Below are positions 1-10,000 of a DNA stretch of 64,000 bases, piece by piece. Under the pieces are notes generated by a model that worked only from the letters and a program-made list of their open reading frames with translations, made no database searches and was not told where the DNA came from. The DNA is from Actinomycetota bacterium (GTDB lineage: Bacteria > Actinomycetota > Acidimicrobiia > Acidimicrobiales > Ilumatobacteraceae), in assembly GCA_005790505.1 (NCBI GenBank), contig SXUP01000009.1, positions 1 to 64,000 of the forward strand. Reading direction: 5' to 3'. The translations under genes and the position numbers were made by a program. How positions within the stretch are numbered: position 1 is the stretch's first letter; every line of letters begins with the position of its first letter.

Positions 1-1407
1 GAACTGCGCGGGTTCGCGCATCGTGTCTCGGGTTCATTGATCGATCGTTTTGCGAGCACACTGCCATTTGCGCTCACTAACGCACAAACGCGAGTGATTC
101 AAGAAATCAGCAACGATCTTGCGCTGGCCCGTCCGATGCATCGTTTACTGCAGGGTGATGTTGGAAGTGGCAAAACTCTTGTTGCGGTACACACCATGTT
201 GTGCTCTGTTCAAGGAGGACATCAAGCAGCAATCATGGTCCCCACGGAAGTATTAGCCGAACAACATTCCAGCAGTATTCACCAATTGCTCAATGGGCTG
301 CAAATACCAGACGATACAAACTTGCTTGGCGACCGTCCGCTAAGCGTTGAACTGCTCACAAGTCGAGTGACCGGCGAAGCGAGAAGAAAAATACTTGCCG
401 GCGTGGCCGATGGCACCGTTGACATTTTGATTGGTACTCATGCCCTTATTCAGGAATCAGTAAAATTTTCCAGTCTCGGGGTGATCGTGATTGACGAACA
501 ACATCGGTTTGGCGTGGAACAACGTGCCGCATTGCGAGACAAAGCCGTCAACAATCCCAATGGTTCAATGCCTGATGTATTAACCATGACAGCGACACCA
601 ATTCCCCGCACAGCGGCGCTGACGGTCTATGGCGATCTAGATGTCAGCGTGCTTGATGAACTCCCGCCAGGTCGCACACCGATTGCAACACGGTGGGTCA
701 ATGGAGGTCTCGCAGAAAAAGGGATGTGGAATGATGTTCGCCTGCGTCTTGCTGATGGTCAACAAGCATATGTTGTGTGCCCATTAATTGATGAGAGCGA
801 AAAATTAGAGGTCGCCTCAGCTGAAAGAACATTTGAAGAACTCCAAAGAGGTGAACTTAAGTCGCTGAGAGTTGGTCTATTGCATGGACGCATGGCATCG
901 CTTGAAAAAGAGTCGACGATGAACGCCTTTCGGGCTCGTGAACTAGATGTTTTGGTTGCGACGACCGTGATTGAAGTAGGTGTTGATGTTCCAAACGCAA
1001 CTGCGATGATTATTCTTGATGCCGATCGTTTTGGAATTGCGCAGTTGCACCAATTGCGTGGGCGAGTCGGCCGTGGAGCCATCTCTTCTGATTGCTATTT
1101 GGTCACATCCGCCCAAGAGCCGAGTCCACGCGTAGAGGCACTCGTGGCAACAACAGATGGATTTGAACTAGCTGAAATTGATCTTGACCTGCGTGGGGAG
1201 GGGGCCATCAAGGACACACGGCAAAAGGGTCGAAGTGATCTTAATTTGGCCTCCTTGCGTCGTGACCGTGATTTAATCGAATTAGCACGCAGTGCTGCCT
1301 TTGAAATTGTTGATGCTGATCCATTACTCACAACACACGCCACCTTGCGGGACGAATTGGAATTACTTTTAACTGAAGAAGAAGTTGAGTTCTTGTTCAA
1401 AAGCTAG
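1..1407 (+). CDS. recG: ATP-dependent DNA helicase RecG (3' part, truncated by window edge)
   Basis: The reading frame is open from base 1, so the N-terminal wedge domain lies outside the window. Visible are the helicase motifs: Walker A GDVGSGKT at about bases 154-177, the DEQHRFG box typical of RecG (DEQH rather than DEAD), the TATPIPRT motif, and the C-terminal helicase domain with VIEVGVDVPNA and QLRGRVGRG. RecG remodels stalled replication forks and Holliday junctions. It is followed closely by rsmD, as in many actinobacteria. The C-terminus ends normally. Family assignment is secure from the motifs. Confidence 0.97.
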   Translation, partial: ELRGFAHRVSGSLIDRFASTLPFALTNAQTRVIQEISNDLALARPMHRLLQGDVGSGKTLVAVHTMLCSVQGGHQAAIMVPTEVLAEQHSSSIHQLLNGLQIPDDTNLLGDRPLSVELLTSRVTGEARRKILAGVADGTVDILIGTHALIQESVKFSSLGVIVIDEQHRFGVEQRAALRDKAVNNPNGSMPDVLTMTATPIPRTAALTVYGDLDVSVLDELPPGRTPIATRWVNGGLAEKGMWNDVRLRLADGQQAYVVCPLIDESEKLEVASAERTFEELQRGELKSLRVGLLHGRMASLEKESTMNAFRARELDVLVATTVIEVGVDVPNATAMIILDADRFGIAQLHQLRGRVGRGAISSDCYLVTSAQEPSPRVEALVATTDGFELAEIDLDLRGEGAIKDTRQKGRSDLNLASLRRDRDLIELARSAAFEIVDADPLLTTHATLRDELELLLTEEEVEFLFKS

Positions 1408-1423
1408 ATCTTGCGAATAAAAT

Positions 1424-1630
1424 CTAGAGGGTCGGCATGTCTCCGCTTTTTTCATCGTCAGCACCAGTGTCTTCTTCGGTCAGGGGCAGATACCAGACAT
1501 CGCGGCAGTCGCGGCAGCGATAAGAAACCACATCATCAACATTCCAGACTCCATCTTCTGGTGGGTGAGTAAGCAAATAACAAGGCCCGCCACAGTCAAC
1601 GCAGATAATGGACCCTTGGGGACTAATCAC
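1424..1630 (-). CDS. small zinc-ribbon-like protein (68 aa)
   Basis: This short frame has two Cys pairs, CVDCGGPC near residues 10-16 and CRDC near residues 39-42, separated by about 24 residues, followed by an acidic tail. That pattern suggests a one-zinc ribbon. The frame can be extended upstream, but the extension would run antisense through rsmD, so I chose the GTG at 1630, which leaves 18 bp to the divergent rsmD start. No function is known to me. It is convergent with recG (16 bp gap). A non-coding interpretation is possible but the Cys spacing argues for a real gene. Confidence 0.6.
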   Translation of the reverse strand: MISPQGSIICVDCGGPCYLLTHPPEDGVWNVDDVVSYRCRDCRDVWYLPLTEEDTGADDEKSGDMPTL

Positions 1631-1648
1631 TGACCTAGTCTGCTTTGT

Positions 1649-2194
1649 ATGAGAGTGGTTGCTGGTGACTGGCGAGGACGAAGAATCCAATCTCCTGAAT
1701 CCCAAACAACGCGACCCACCACGGACAAGGTGCGTCAAGCAATCTTCAACGCCCTCAACAGCAACGGGGTGGTGCAGGGCGCAAAAGTTCTGGATCTTTT
1801 TGCCGGTACGGGAGCAATGGGAATTGAGGCGCTGTCGCGAGGAGCAACGCACTGCACATTCATTGAAAATGATCGGGCCGCACTGGGAGTGCTTCGGCGC
1901 AACATCGAGGCGATGGGGGCAGCGAACTTATGCACGGTGCTGGAGATGGATGCCAGCACCCAAGGGGCACACGGACTTGAGGCTGACATCGTCATCGCCG
2001 ACCCACCATATGACTTCGGGCAGTGGGATCTCTTGCTGTCTGGGGTCTGTGCGCCACTAGTGGTGGCGGAGTCAAGTCGCGCCATTGTTGCCCCAAACGG
2101 CTGGGAAGTCACTCGGGAACGCCGATACGGGCGCACTGTCGTGACATTTTTGTGTCGTACGCCTGCCACAACAGGTACCGTAAATACAGTATGA
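1649..2194 (+). CDS. rsmD: 16S rRNA (guanine(966)-N2)-methyltransferase RsmD
   Basis: This Rossmann-fold methyltransferase of 181 aa has the SAM-binding loop DLFAGTGAMGIE at residues 49-60 and the catalytic DPPY at 118-121, which replaces NPPY in N2-guanine methylases. Known family role: methylation of G966 of 16S rRNA in the assembled small subunit. The start ATG gives RVVAGDWRGRRI, the expected N-terminus. The stop codon overlaps the coaD start as ATGA, so the two are probably translationally coupled; rsmD-coaD pairing is widespread in bacteria. Confidence 0.95.
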   Translation: MRVVAGDWRGRRIQSPESQTTRPTTDKVRQAIFNALNSNGVVQGAKVLDLFAGTGAMGIEALSRGATHCTFIENDRAALGVLRRNIEAMGAANLCTVLEMDASTQGAHGLEADIVIADPPYDFGQWDLLLSGVCAPLVVAESSRAIVAPNGWEVTRERRYGRTVVTFLCRTPATTGTVNTV

Positions 2195-2682
2195 GCGTTG
2201 TTTTATATCCCGGAAGTTTTGATCCATTCCACTTGGGACATCTTGATGTCGTCAATCAGGCAGCCGTGCTTTTTGGTGAAGTCATAATCGGGGTTATGCA
2301 TAATCCCGAAAAATCTTCTGCCACTTTCAGTGTCGATCAGCGAATCGCCATGATTGAAGAATCGGTCAAACATCTGCCATCAATCAGCGTGCAAGCATTT
2401 GCTGGACTAGCAGTTGATGCGGCCAAGTCCTGTCGGGCGCTGTGCATTTTAAAAGGTCTGCGCACCATGTCAGATTTTGAACTTGAACAACAAATGGCAC
2501 AAACAAACTTCTTAATTTCTGGAGTTCGAACGGTTTACGTTCCGTGTGCACCTGCGCTCGGATTCATTAGCAGTCGTTTCATTCGTGAAATTGCCCACTT
2601 TGGTGGCGACACATCAGCAATGGTGCCAAGCGCAGTGGGTAATGTCTTAAACAAGACATATCCACCTCGGAGCAAAAAATGA
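2191..2682 (+). CDS. coaD: phosphopantetheine adenylyltransferase
   Basis: The enzyme makes dephospho-CoA from 4'-phosphopantetheine and ATP in the CoA pathway. The 163-aa product starts MSVVLYPGSFDPFHLGH, containing the nucleotidyltransferase (T/H)xGH motif at residues 14-17, and carries the second nucleotide-binding motif ISSRFIRE near 126-133. The frame extends upstream within rsmD but the ATG at 2191 gives the conserved N-terminus and the ATGA overlap with rsmD. Its stop also overlaps the next start (ATGA at 2679). Confidence 0.96.
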   Translation: MSVVLYPGSFDPFHLGHLDVVNQAAVLFGEVIIGVMHNPEKSSATFSVDQRIAMIEESVKHLPSISVQAFAGLAVDAAKSCRALCILKGLRTMSDFELEQQMAQTNFLISGVRTVYVPCAPALGFISSRFIREIAHFGGDTSAMVPSAVGNVLNKTYPPRSKK

Positions 2683-3278
2683 GTGATGACGATTACGAAG
2701 ACTCTATTGACGCGACCTTCCCGCAACCTGTTCAGGCTCAGGCGCGTCTTGGCGACAGCGAGATACTGTTGCGACGCACGATAGATACCATTGTCACTGC
2801 TCCGAGCATGCCTCTTTCAAGCACCCCACGACTAGATCGGGATGAGCTGATTGAATTACTTGAAGAGGCCCTCAGTCGTTTGCCAGAAGAAATCCGTCAG
2901 GCTCGCTGGATGCTAAAAGAACGACAAGAGTTTCTCGAAAAAACCAAGCGTGAGGCGGATGAATTACTAGGTGCTGCTCGTCAACAAGCAGAACGATTGG
3001 TGCAGAGGACGGAAGTTGTGCGTGCCGCAGAGGCTCGGGCGCAACAAGTAATTGACGCAGCAGACGCAGAATCACGACGTCAGCGCAACGAAACAGAGGA
3101 TTTCCTTGATCAACGTTTGGGAAGTTTTGAAATTTTGCTGGACCGCCTAACAAAGACTGTTGCCAACGGTCGCCAACGATTGTCGATTGGGATCAATGTT
3201 GTCCCTGAGCAATCAGAACCTGCTCCAAGTGCCGAGGACTCGGGCACCTCTGGTTTTTTTGATCAAGATCGTTCTTAA
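2679..3278 (+). CDS. DivIVA-like coiled-coil protein (Rv2927c-type)
   Basis: This 199-aa protein has a basic/acidic heptad-rich stretch from about residue 50 to 160 (EELIELLEEALSRLPEEIR, then KTKREADELLGAARQQAERL) that predicts a long coiled coil without membrane segments. The position between coaD and the DUF177 gene is the same as that of mycobacterial Rv2927c, which is annotated as a DivIVA/ATP synthase B-like protein. A role in cell-pole or division-site organisation is an inference from that similarity. ATGA overlap with coaD indicates co-translation. Confidence 0.75.
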   Translation: MSDDDYEDSIDATFPQPVQAQARLGDSEILLRRTIDTIVTAPSMPLSSTPRLDRDELIELLEEALSRLPEEIRQARWMLKERQEFLEKTKREADELLGAARQQAERLVQRTEVVRAAEARAQQVIDAADAESRRQRNETEDFLDQRLGSFEILLDRLTKTVANGRQRLSIGINVVPEQSEPAPSAEDSGTSGFFDQDRS

Positions 3279-3296
3279 GCAAGAAGATAGCTTCCT

Positions 3297-3812
3297 ATGG
3301 CTACGCCACTAGTTGTCAACATCATCGAACTTTTACGTCGTCCCGGAACAATCAAGGATATCGACGCTTCAATTGCCGTCGCCGACTTTGATTTTGCAGT
3401 TGAACAAATCATCGATGTCGTTATTCCTGTCACCGTCCGTCTCGAATCCCTATCCAATGGCGTTGCCGTCACCGGTAGGGCTACTGCTCAATGGCAAGGA
3501 GTGTGTAGGCGGTGTCTTGGGCACATCAACTCAGAACTAATCGTTGAGTTTGCCGAGATGTACCAAGTAGTTCTCCAAGACCCTGATGCATTTGCAATAG
3601 AACAAGACCAGGTGTCGTTATTGCCCATGGTGCGAGAGAATATCCTGCTCGCTGTTCCTCTGGCTCCTACTTGTCGCGAGGATTGTCCGGGGCTATGTGG
3701 TCAATGTGGGGCCGACCTATCCGAGGGATCTTGTTCATGTGAGACAACCGCGCCAGACCCCCGATGGGCAGTTTTAGACACTCTCCGCGAGAACTTGACC
3801 AAAGATTCCTAA
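3297..3812 (+). CDS. DUF177 / YceD family protein
   Basis: This 171-aa protein precedes rpmF, the conserved position of the YceD (DUF177) family in nearly all bacteria. The C-terminal half carries Cys-rich segments (CRRCLG near residue 64, then CREDCPGLCGQCGADL and CSCE near 120-145) that look like a metal-binding ribbon, typical of the actinobacterial and plant members. In plants and E. coli members have been linked to 23S rRNA accumulation; that role here is inferred from family. The ATG at 3297 lies 18 bp after the previous stop. Confidence 0.88.
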   Translation: MATPLVVNIIELLRRPGTIKDIDASIAVADFDFAVEQIIDVVIPVTVRLESLSNGVAVTGRATAQWQGVCRRCLGHINSELIVEFAEMYQVVLQDPDAFAIEQDQVSLLPMVRENILLAVPLAPTCREDCPGLCGQCGADLSEGSCSCETTAPDPRWAVLDTLRENLTKDS

Positions 3813-3894
3813 GAAGCGTCAGTAATTGCCTCCTCCCGATAACATCTAGCCGTCCGTGGGACTCAAAGTCTCTTTCAGATCAAGGAAGACCGCC

Positions 3895-4080
3895 GTGGCC
3901 GTTCCCAAGAAAAAAACTTCAAAACGCAAAACTCGTGCCCGTCGTGCAAGCAACTGGCGCCTTGATGCCCCTTCTCGTAGTTTGTGCCCCCGATGTGGAG
4001 TGGCCAAGATTCCCCACACTGTTTGTTCAACATGTGGTTGGTACAAAGACCGCGTTGCAGTAAACGTCGCCGGCGAATAA
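3895..4080 (+). CDS. rpmF: 50S ribosomal protein L32
   Basis: The 61-aa product begins with the L32 signature AVPKKKTSKRKTRARR and has the zinc-binding CPRCG and CSTCG pairs, so it is the zinc-binding (C+) form. I chose GTG 3895 rather than an upstream ATG because the family always starts at this alanine and an AAGGAAG ribosome-binding site lies at about 3882. It sits between DUF177 and plsX, the standard order linking ribosome and lipid genes. Confidence 0.94.
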   Translation: MAVPKKKTSKRKTRARRASNWRLDAPSRSLCPRCGVAKIPHTVCSTCGWYKDRVAVNVAGE

Positions 4081-4110
4081 TTCACCGTTTGTTGTCGAGT
4101 AGTCCACGAC

Positions 4111-5091
4111 ATGTTGCCGATTGCCGTAGACGCAATGGGCGGAGACAATGCACCGCAAGCGATCCTGGCTGGAGCACTGCAGGCCGCCGAGTTAGGGATT
4201 CCCATCGTTCTCATTGGTCCGAATGATTTGGCCGGTGTCGGGTCTCTGCAACTAATTGCTGCTACCGAAGTCATAGAGATGCACGAAGACGCGGCGTCAT
4301 CTGTGCGCCGAAAAAAAGATTCCACGCTTGTTGTTGCAGCCAATGCCGTGCGGGAGGGGAAAGCCAGTGCAATGATTTCGGCTGGAAACACGGGTGCGAC
4401 GATGGCGAGTGCACTGTTGCGAATGGGGCGAATCTCTGGTGTCCAACGCCCGGCTATCGCTACGGCTATTCCAGTTCCTGGATCAACGCCTTGCGTACTG
4501 ATTGATTCTGGCGCAAACGCCGAAGTTCAAGCCGATTGGCTCGTGCAATTTGCTCAGATGGGAACCGTGTATTCACGACGACGTTTTGGAGTGGAAGCAC
4601 CTCGCATTGGCTTGCTTTCGATCGGAGAAGAACCTGGCAAAGGTGATTCTCTGCGCAAAGAGGCCTACGAACTGTTGAGTAATGAGTCAGGTTTGAACTT
4701 CATTGGCAATGTTGAGGGTCGCGACATGATGACTGGAGTTGTTGATGTCGTTGTGACAGACGGCTTCACCGGAAACGTCGCCCTGAAAACGATTGAAGGG
4801 ACAATCAAAACAGTGGTGAAGTCATTATTTGCTGCGTTTGCGTCGTCTCCGGAAAATCAGGTTCATGCCGATGCCTTAATGCCTGCGTTGTTGCCGATGT
4901 ATGAGGTTTTTGACCCCGACACCTATGGAGGTGCAATTCTGCTCGGGGTAAATGGTGTGTGCATCATCTCTCATGGCTCAAGCAGCGCCCGCGCAATTCT
5001 AAACGGAATAAAATGCGCCCAAGAAATGGTTGAAGTTGGAATGGTTGAAGAGATTCGCGCCGCTATCGCGGCGGCTACGCTATCCAATTAA
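4111..5091 (+). CDS. plsX: phosphate acyltransferase PlsX
   Basis: PlsX converts acyl-ACP to acyl phosphate, the donor for glycerol-3-phosphate acylation at the membrane. The 326-aa protein starts LPIAVDAMGGDNAPQAIL and contains the conserved SAGNTGATMA and VTDGFTGNVALK segments. Length and order (rpmF-plsX-acpP) are typical of the family. There is a 30-bp gap to rpmF and an 11-bp gap to acpP with a GGAG element before the acpP ATG, so the three are probably one transcript. Confidence 0.95.
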   Translation: MLPIAVDAMGGDNAPQAILAGALQAAELGIPIVLIGPNDLAGVGSLQLIAATEVIEMHEDAASSVRRKKDSTLVVAANAVREGKASAMISAGNTGATMASALLRMGRISGVQRPAIATAIPVPGSTPCVLIDSGANAEVQADWLVQFAQMGTVYSRRRFGVEAPRIGLLSIGEEPGKGDSLRKEAYELLSNESGLNFIGNVEGRDMMTGVVDVVVTDGFTGNVALKTIEGTIKTVVKSLFAAFASSPENQVHADALMPALLPMYEVFDPDTYGGAILLGVNGVCIISHGSSSARAILNGIKCAQEMVEVGMVEEIRAAIAAATLSN

Positions 5092-5102
5092 AGGAGTACA
5101 CC

Positions 5103-5378
5103 ATGTCTACATCTCTGCCTGATCGGGCAACTATTTCATTGACGGTCAGCGCCTGTCTTGCGACGGTGTTGGAAGTTGATGTTGGAACAATTTCTGAGAC
5201 ACAGCTCTTCAAAGAAGATCTCAACGCCGACTCATTGCACCTTGTTGAATTTTCCTATGAAATTGAGCGTATTTTCAGCGAGATGACGGGTGACTTCACC
5301 GTCAACGACGAAGACCTCGCGACACTTAAAACGGTTGGTGACACGGTCAACTATGTGTTCGCCGTCCTGCATCGGTAG
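5103..5378 (+). CDS. acpP: acyl carrier protein
   Basis: The small acidic 91-aa protein has the phosphopantetheine attachment motif N41-A-D-S44-L-H, where Ser44 would carry the prosthetic group. It has a slightly longer N-terminus than E. coli ACP. It follows plsX at 11 bp with an AGGAG ribosome-binding site and precedes rnc. Together with PlsX it supports fatty acid and phospholipid synthesis; no other FAS genes are visible in the window. Confidence 0.93.
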   Translation: MSTSLPDRATISLTVSACLATVLEVDVGTISETQLFKEDLNADSLHLVEFSYEIERIFSEMTGDFTVNDEDLATLKTVGDTVNYVFAVLHR

Positions 5379-5390
5379 CTCTGCCAGAAC

Positions 5391-6104
5391 ATGCAATCTG
5401 AGGAGCCTCAAGATCGTGCTTTGCTCTTATTGAGCGATCGCATCGGTCATACATTTTCAGACATTTCGCTGTTGCGAACCGCATTGGTGCACCGTTCTTG
5501 GTTGGCAGAAACCAAAGAGACGATCTCAAATGAGCGACTTGAGTTTCTAGGAGATGCTGTGCTGGGATGGGTGATTGCGGATTTTGCATACCATCGCCTT
5601 GGCGATAGTGCAGAAGGAAAACTGTCCGACCTGCGCCAAGCAGTCGTCAATGCGATTGCACTGGCCGAAATTGCACGTTCTCTAGATCTGGGGACTTATC
5701 TTTTTCTGGGTAAGGGCGAGGACAACCCCGGAGGTCGGGACAAAACATCTATTTTGTCGGATTGTTTTGAGGCGGTTATTGGCGCTGTTTACCTCGATGC
5801 AGGGGCAGATGCAGCATCACTTTTTGTTAGAAAGCATCTACTGGGGCGTATCGAAGAGGTAATTCCTAATCTTGACGCATTCGATCACAAAACACGTTTG
5901 CAAGAGATAACGGCTCGCCGTTCTCTCGGTGTTCCGATGTATCAAACATCAGGTGTTGGTCCCGACCATGACAAGGTTTTTACATCAGTCGTTCTGATCA
6001 ACGGCGAGGCTGCTGGAGCAGGAATTGGCAAGAATAAAAAAAGTGCAGAGCAAGAAGCAGCGCGACATGCATTCGAAGATCTGATGGCCAAGCCGGAAGC
6101 ATAG
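5391..6104 (+). CDS. rnc: ribonuclease III
   Basis: This double-strand-specific endoribonuclease processes rRNA precursors and structured mRNAs. The 237-aa product carries the signature NERLEFLGDAV at residues 47-57 with its catalytic Glu and Asp, a second acidic site in SDCFEAVIGAVYLD, and a C-terminal double-stranded RNA-binding domain ending in GKNKKSAEQEAARHAFEDL. It is followed by mutM at 2 bp. Family assignment is certain from the motifs. Confidence 0.96.
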   Translation: MQSEEPQDRALLLLSDRIGHTFSDISLLRTALVHRSWLAETKETISNERLEFLGDAVLGWVIADFAYHRLGDSAEGKLSDLRQAVVNAIALAEIARSLDLGTYLFLGKGEDNPGGRDKTSILSDCFEAVIGAVYLDAGADAASLFVRKHLLGRIEEVIPNLDAFDHKTRLQEITARRSLGVPMYQTSGVGPDHDKVFTSVVLINGEAAGAGIGKNKKSAEQEAARHAFEDLMAKPEA

Positions 6105-6106
6105 GA

Positions 6107-6958
6107 ATGCCCGAACTCCCAGAAGTTGAAACTGTCAGACGGGGGATTGAGATTTTGGCGGTCGGTCGGCATATCTCATCTGTCGAAGTAGGTCGTGAGA
6201 GATCCGTGCGGCGCGTCGGCCGTGAAGCAGTAATTCATGGCCTTACCGACACCACCATTGTCGATGCACGGCGGCGTGGGAAATATCTGCTCTTTTCTTT
6301 GGATACTGGTGACGCGATGATGATTCATCTGCGGATGAGCGGTCGAATATTGATTGACGAACCAAGCGTTGCTCGTCCGGCGCACACTCATGTGGTGCTG
6401 CATCTTGATCGGACATCATCTCAACCCCCCCATGAAATGCGTTTTGTTGACCCTCGCACATTTGGAGAAGTGGTCGTCTATGACCCGATTGAGGAATCAG
6501 GAGTGTTGCCAGAATTGGGTCGCATGGGGGTAGACCCAATTTGTGACAAGTTTGATGCCCTCATTCTGCAGACCGCACTGCACGGCCGCAGGGGTGCCCT
6601 CAAGCCATTACTTCTGAACCAGTCTGTTGTGGCCGGCATTGGCAACATCTATGCCGATGAGATTCTGCATCGCGCCAAACTGCGATGGAATCGCACCGCT
6701 GACACACTGACAAAGCCTCAAATCAGACTCCTTGCTGACGCAATTACAGATGTTTTGCAGACCGCCATAGCAGCAGGGGGATCAACGCTCAGCGACTCCC
6801 AATATGTCGATGTTGATGGACAGTTGGGTTCATTTCAAGATCAACACAGGGTCTACGGCCATGGGGGCGAAATATGTCGGACATGTGGAAAGGGCAGGAT
6901 CAGGCGGGTGATGGCGGCTGGAAGGTCTACATGTTTTTGCCCTCGTTGCCAGCGCTGA
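6107..6958 (+). CDS. mutM: formamidopyrimidine-DNA glycosylase
   Basis: This bifunctional glycosylase/AP lyase removes 8-oxoguanine. The N-terminus PELPEVETVRRG provides the catalytic proline (after Met removal) and Glu. The middle has the H2TH region with NIYADEIL, and the C-terminus a zinc finger with Cys257, Cys260, Cys278 and Cys281. Length (283 aa) matches the family. It lies 2 bp after rnc and before smc, an order shared with other actinobacteria. Confidence 0.96.
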   Translation: MPELPEVETVRRGIEILAVGRHISSVEVGRERSVRRVGREAVIHGLTDTTIVDARRRGKYLLFSLDTGDAMMIHLRMSGRILIDEPSVARPAHTHVVLHLDRTSSQPPHEMRFVDPRTFGEVVVYDPIEESGVLPELGRMGVDPICDKFDALILQTALHGRRGALKPLLLNQSVVAGIGNIYADEILHRAKLRWNRTADTLTKPQIRLLADAITDVLQTAIAAGGSTLSDSQYVDVDGQLGSFQDQHRVYGHGGEICRTCGKGRIRRVMAAGRSTCFCPRCQR

Positions 6959-6981
6959 AATATTGCCCTTGCTTTAGTTAT

Positions 6982-6990
6982 TTATCCACA
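6982..6990 (+). promoter_or_regulatory. isolated perfect DnaA-box sequence
   Basis: TTATCCACA, the E. coli consensus DnaA box, lies in the 82-bp gap between mutM and smc, about 50 bp before the smc start. It is a sequence match only; a 9-mer can occur by chance, but its position in a non-coding gap before a chromosome-condensation gene makes it worth recording. Confidence 0.35.
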
Positions 6991-7040
6991 GGCGCAACAA
7001 CTCAACTTCAGGTGTGGTTTTCCATTACTGTCAGAGTGTT

Positions 7041-10000
7041 GTGTTTTTGAAGTCACTTACTCTCAAAGGTTTTAAATCCTTCGCAGACACGACAGTGCTT
7101 GAGATGGAGCAAGGGGTGACGGTTGTTGTGGGTCCCAATGGCTCGGGTAAGTCCAATGTTGTGGATGCTATTGCTTGGGTGCTTGGGGCGCAGGCACCGA
7201 GTGCGGTGCGAAGTCAAAAGATGGAAGACGTAATTTTCAACGGGACGTCAAAACGCTCGGCGCTTGGGCGAGCCGAAGTGCTTCTCACAATTGACAACTC
7301 GGCAGGACTATTACCCATTGATTTTTCGGAAATAACGATTGGGAGAACCCTTTTTCGAAACGGTGAAAGTGAATATGCCCTGAACGGCGTCGAGTGTCGG
7401 CTTCTTGATGTTCAGGATTTGTTGTCTGATGCCGGAGTCGGTCGGCAACAACACGTCATTGTCAGTCAGGGACAAATTGATGCGGTCTTAAACGCCCGAC
7501 CTGAAGATCGGCGGGCAATAATTGAAGAGGCTGCTGGAGTCTTGAAATATCGCAAGCGCAAAGAGCGGGCAGAGCGTCGCCTTGACGGCACAGAAGCAAA
7601 CCTTTTGCGTGTGCAGGATCTGATTCGCGAGGTGCGCCGCCAACTGCGCCCATTGGAGCGACAAGCAGATGCTGCGCGCCGACATGGACAGATTGTGTCT
7701 GAATTACGCGACTTGCGTTTGTATTTGTCGGGACGCGAGATCGCCGCACTACGCGCGCAACTTTTGTCTCTAGCGACGGAAAAAAATCAAAGTGGGGAGA
7801 AGGAACAAGAAATCCGACGTCAACTTGGATCTTTAGATACCACGGTTATGAGTTGTGAATCTGAACTCTCTGCGCGTGGAGACAGCGGAGTAAGCGACGA
7901 ATTAGTCAAGGTGGAACAATTGCGTGAGCGCTCACGCGGATTATCAGCGGTGTTGGCAGAAAGACAGCGCTCAATGGAGCGGGATCAATTGTCTTTGATG
8001 GCCCAAGATATAGTCGCTTCACTGGAAGCCGAGGCAGCGCGTCTTCGCGCCGAACTCAATGAGGTCGAATCTGATTTAGTCGCCGCCGCACCAGAGAGCG
8101 ATGCCCTCGCCGCAGAAGAAGCCCAGTTCGCAAAACAGCGCACAGGAACGGGTGATGACTCTGAAAATCTTGATGCGACGACGACTGCTGCATCGGCTGC
8201 AGCCGAAGTTCGGGGCGAGTTGCGAACGGTTCGCAACACTGTCGAACTTGGATCAGGAGAAATCCAAAGACTCTCGACTCGTCTTGAACAACTCGTCTCA
8301 AGAGAAGCACACTTGACAGCTGACAGTGAGAGGCTTCAGCAAGAACTTGCAACCGCAGAAGAAGTACTTGAGCCACTGCGACTGAGTCTCGAAAAAACGG
8401 AGCGTCGTCGGACAGATTCCGAACTTGCATTAGATCTTGCGCTCGAGACTCGTGCTGATGCAGAGACGCGAAGCGCACACCTTTACGCGCGTCTTGACGC
8501 CATGAAGTCTGCGGCTGCACCCGCGAGGGCACGACATGCGGCCGAAAAGCTAGCCAATACCAGCGGCGTAACAGGTGCACTTATTGATCTCTTGGTCGTG
8601 GATACTGGCTGGGATGCCGCGGTGAAAGCTGCGCTCGGGGAGTTGGTGGCAACCGTGATTGTGTCAGATGCATCCGCTGCAGAGCGTGCCATGGTCGCTT
8701 TGCGGGCCGGAAACTTCGTTGGAGCAGTTCTGGCTTTAGATGGGCTGTTCGCAACTAAGGAGGAAATCGCAAACGGATCTCAATCGCTGCGTCAATATGT
8801 GCAAGTCGTGCCCGATGCGCCACATGAAGTCGGGGTTTTCCTAGATTCATTGTTTGCGCGAGTCGGATTTGTCGAGGAGTTAGACCAAGCGATTGTTCTG
8901 GCAATGGCCCAACCAGCAACTGTGATTGTCACACGTAGCGGCGATCGCCTCTCGCCAATGGGTTGGCGGATTGGCGCTGCTGATGACGCTGGTTCTCAAG
9001 AAGTCATTCAAGATGCACAAAACAAAGCAGCATCAGCACAACAAGACCTTGATCGATATTCATTGGACGTTGATGTTTGTCGTCATGAACTCTTGGCGGC
9101 ACGTCAGAGTCTTGCTGATGATCAGCGGGCATTAAATAATCAGAGTGCCATCGTCGAAGGTGCTTCAATCGCACTCACGCATGCTGTCAGCGACCGTCGT
9201 GTCGTAACCAGTGAGGCAAAGGTCATCTCTGACTCACTAGAGGACACTCGTCAAAGGTTGGTGCAACAGCAACAACGAGTGGCTGAACTTGAAGCCATCC
9301 TTCCCGCTCTTGAAGAGACAGAAGCCGCCGAATTCGCTGCCGCTCAAGAATTAGGACAGGCGCGAGCAGCCATAGAATCCAGGGCAACCTTGCTGCTTAT
9401 TCGCCGAAAAGATTTAGACGTGCGGATTGGTGGTCTGCGCGAACGAGAGCAATTCTTGCGAGTTCGCTTTGATGAAACAGAGCGGCGCCTAGAGACCAAT
9501 GCTCAAGCCCGTCGAGAAGCAGCGACACGACGCACACAAATTGAACGGGCAATATCAGCAGTTCAAAGACTTTCAGGTTTAGTGGCGGCTCATCGAGCTT
9601 CAACTGAAGCGCGCCTGATTGAATTGCAAGAGATCCGTCGTCGCCAAAGTGATGAGGTTCGCCAACTTGCGACACGTCTTGATGAAGCACGCCGCGCCCG
9701 TCATACAACCGAACAAGAACTCGAAGCTCATCGGGAACGCTCCCGTCGTGTCGAAATTGATGAGGCTGAGGCTCGGATGCGCCTTGAAGCAACGGTTGAA
9801 ACATTGCGTCGGGATCTCGAAGTTGAACCTGCGGTCGCCGAGGCTTCGCCTATGCCAGAGGTTCCCGAAGGCGTGACGCCAAGTGAACGCGCGCGAGCAC
9901 TGGATCGTGATCTGCGCCTGATGGGGCCGATAAACCCCCTCGCACTCGAAGAATTCACCGAGCTTCAAAAGCGCCATGAGTTCCTGGAAGAACAACTCAA

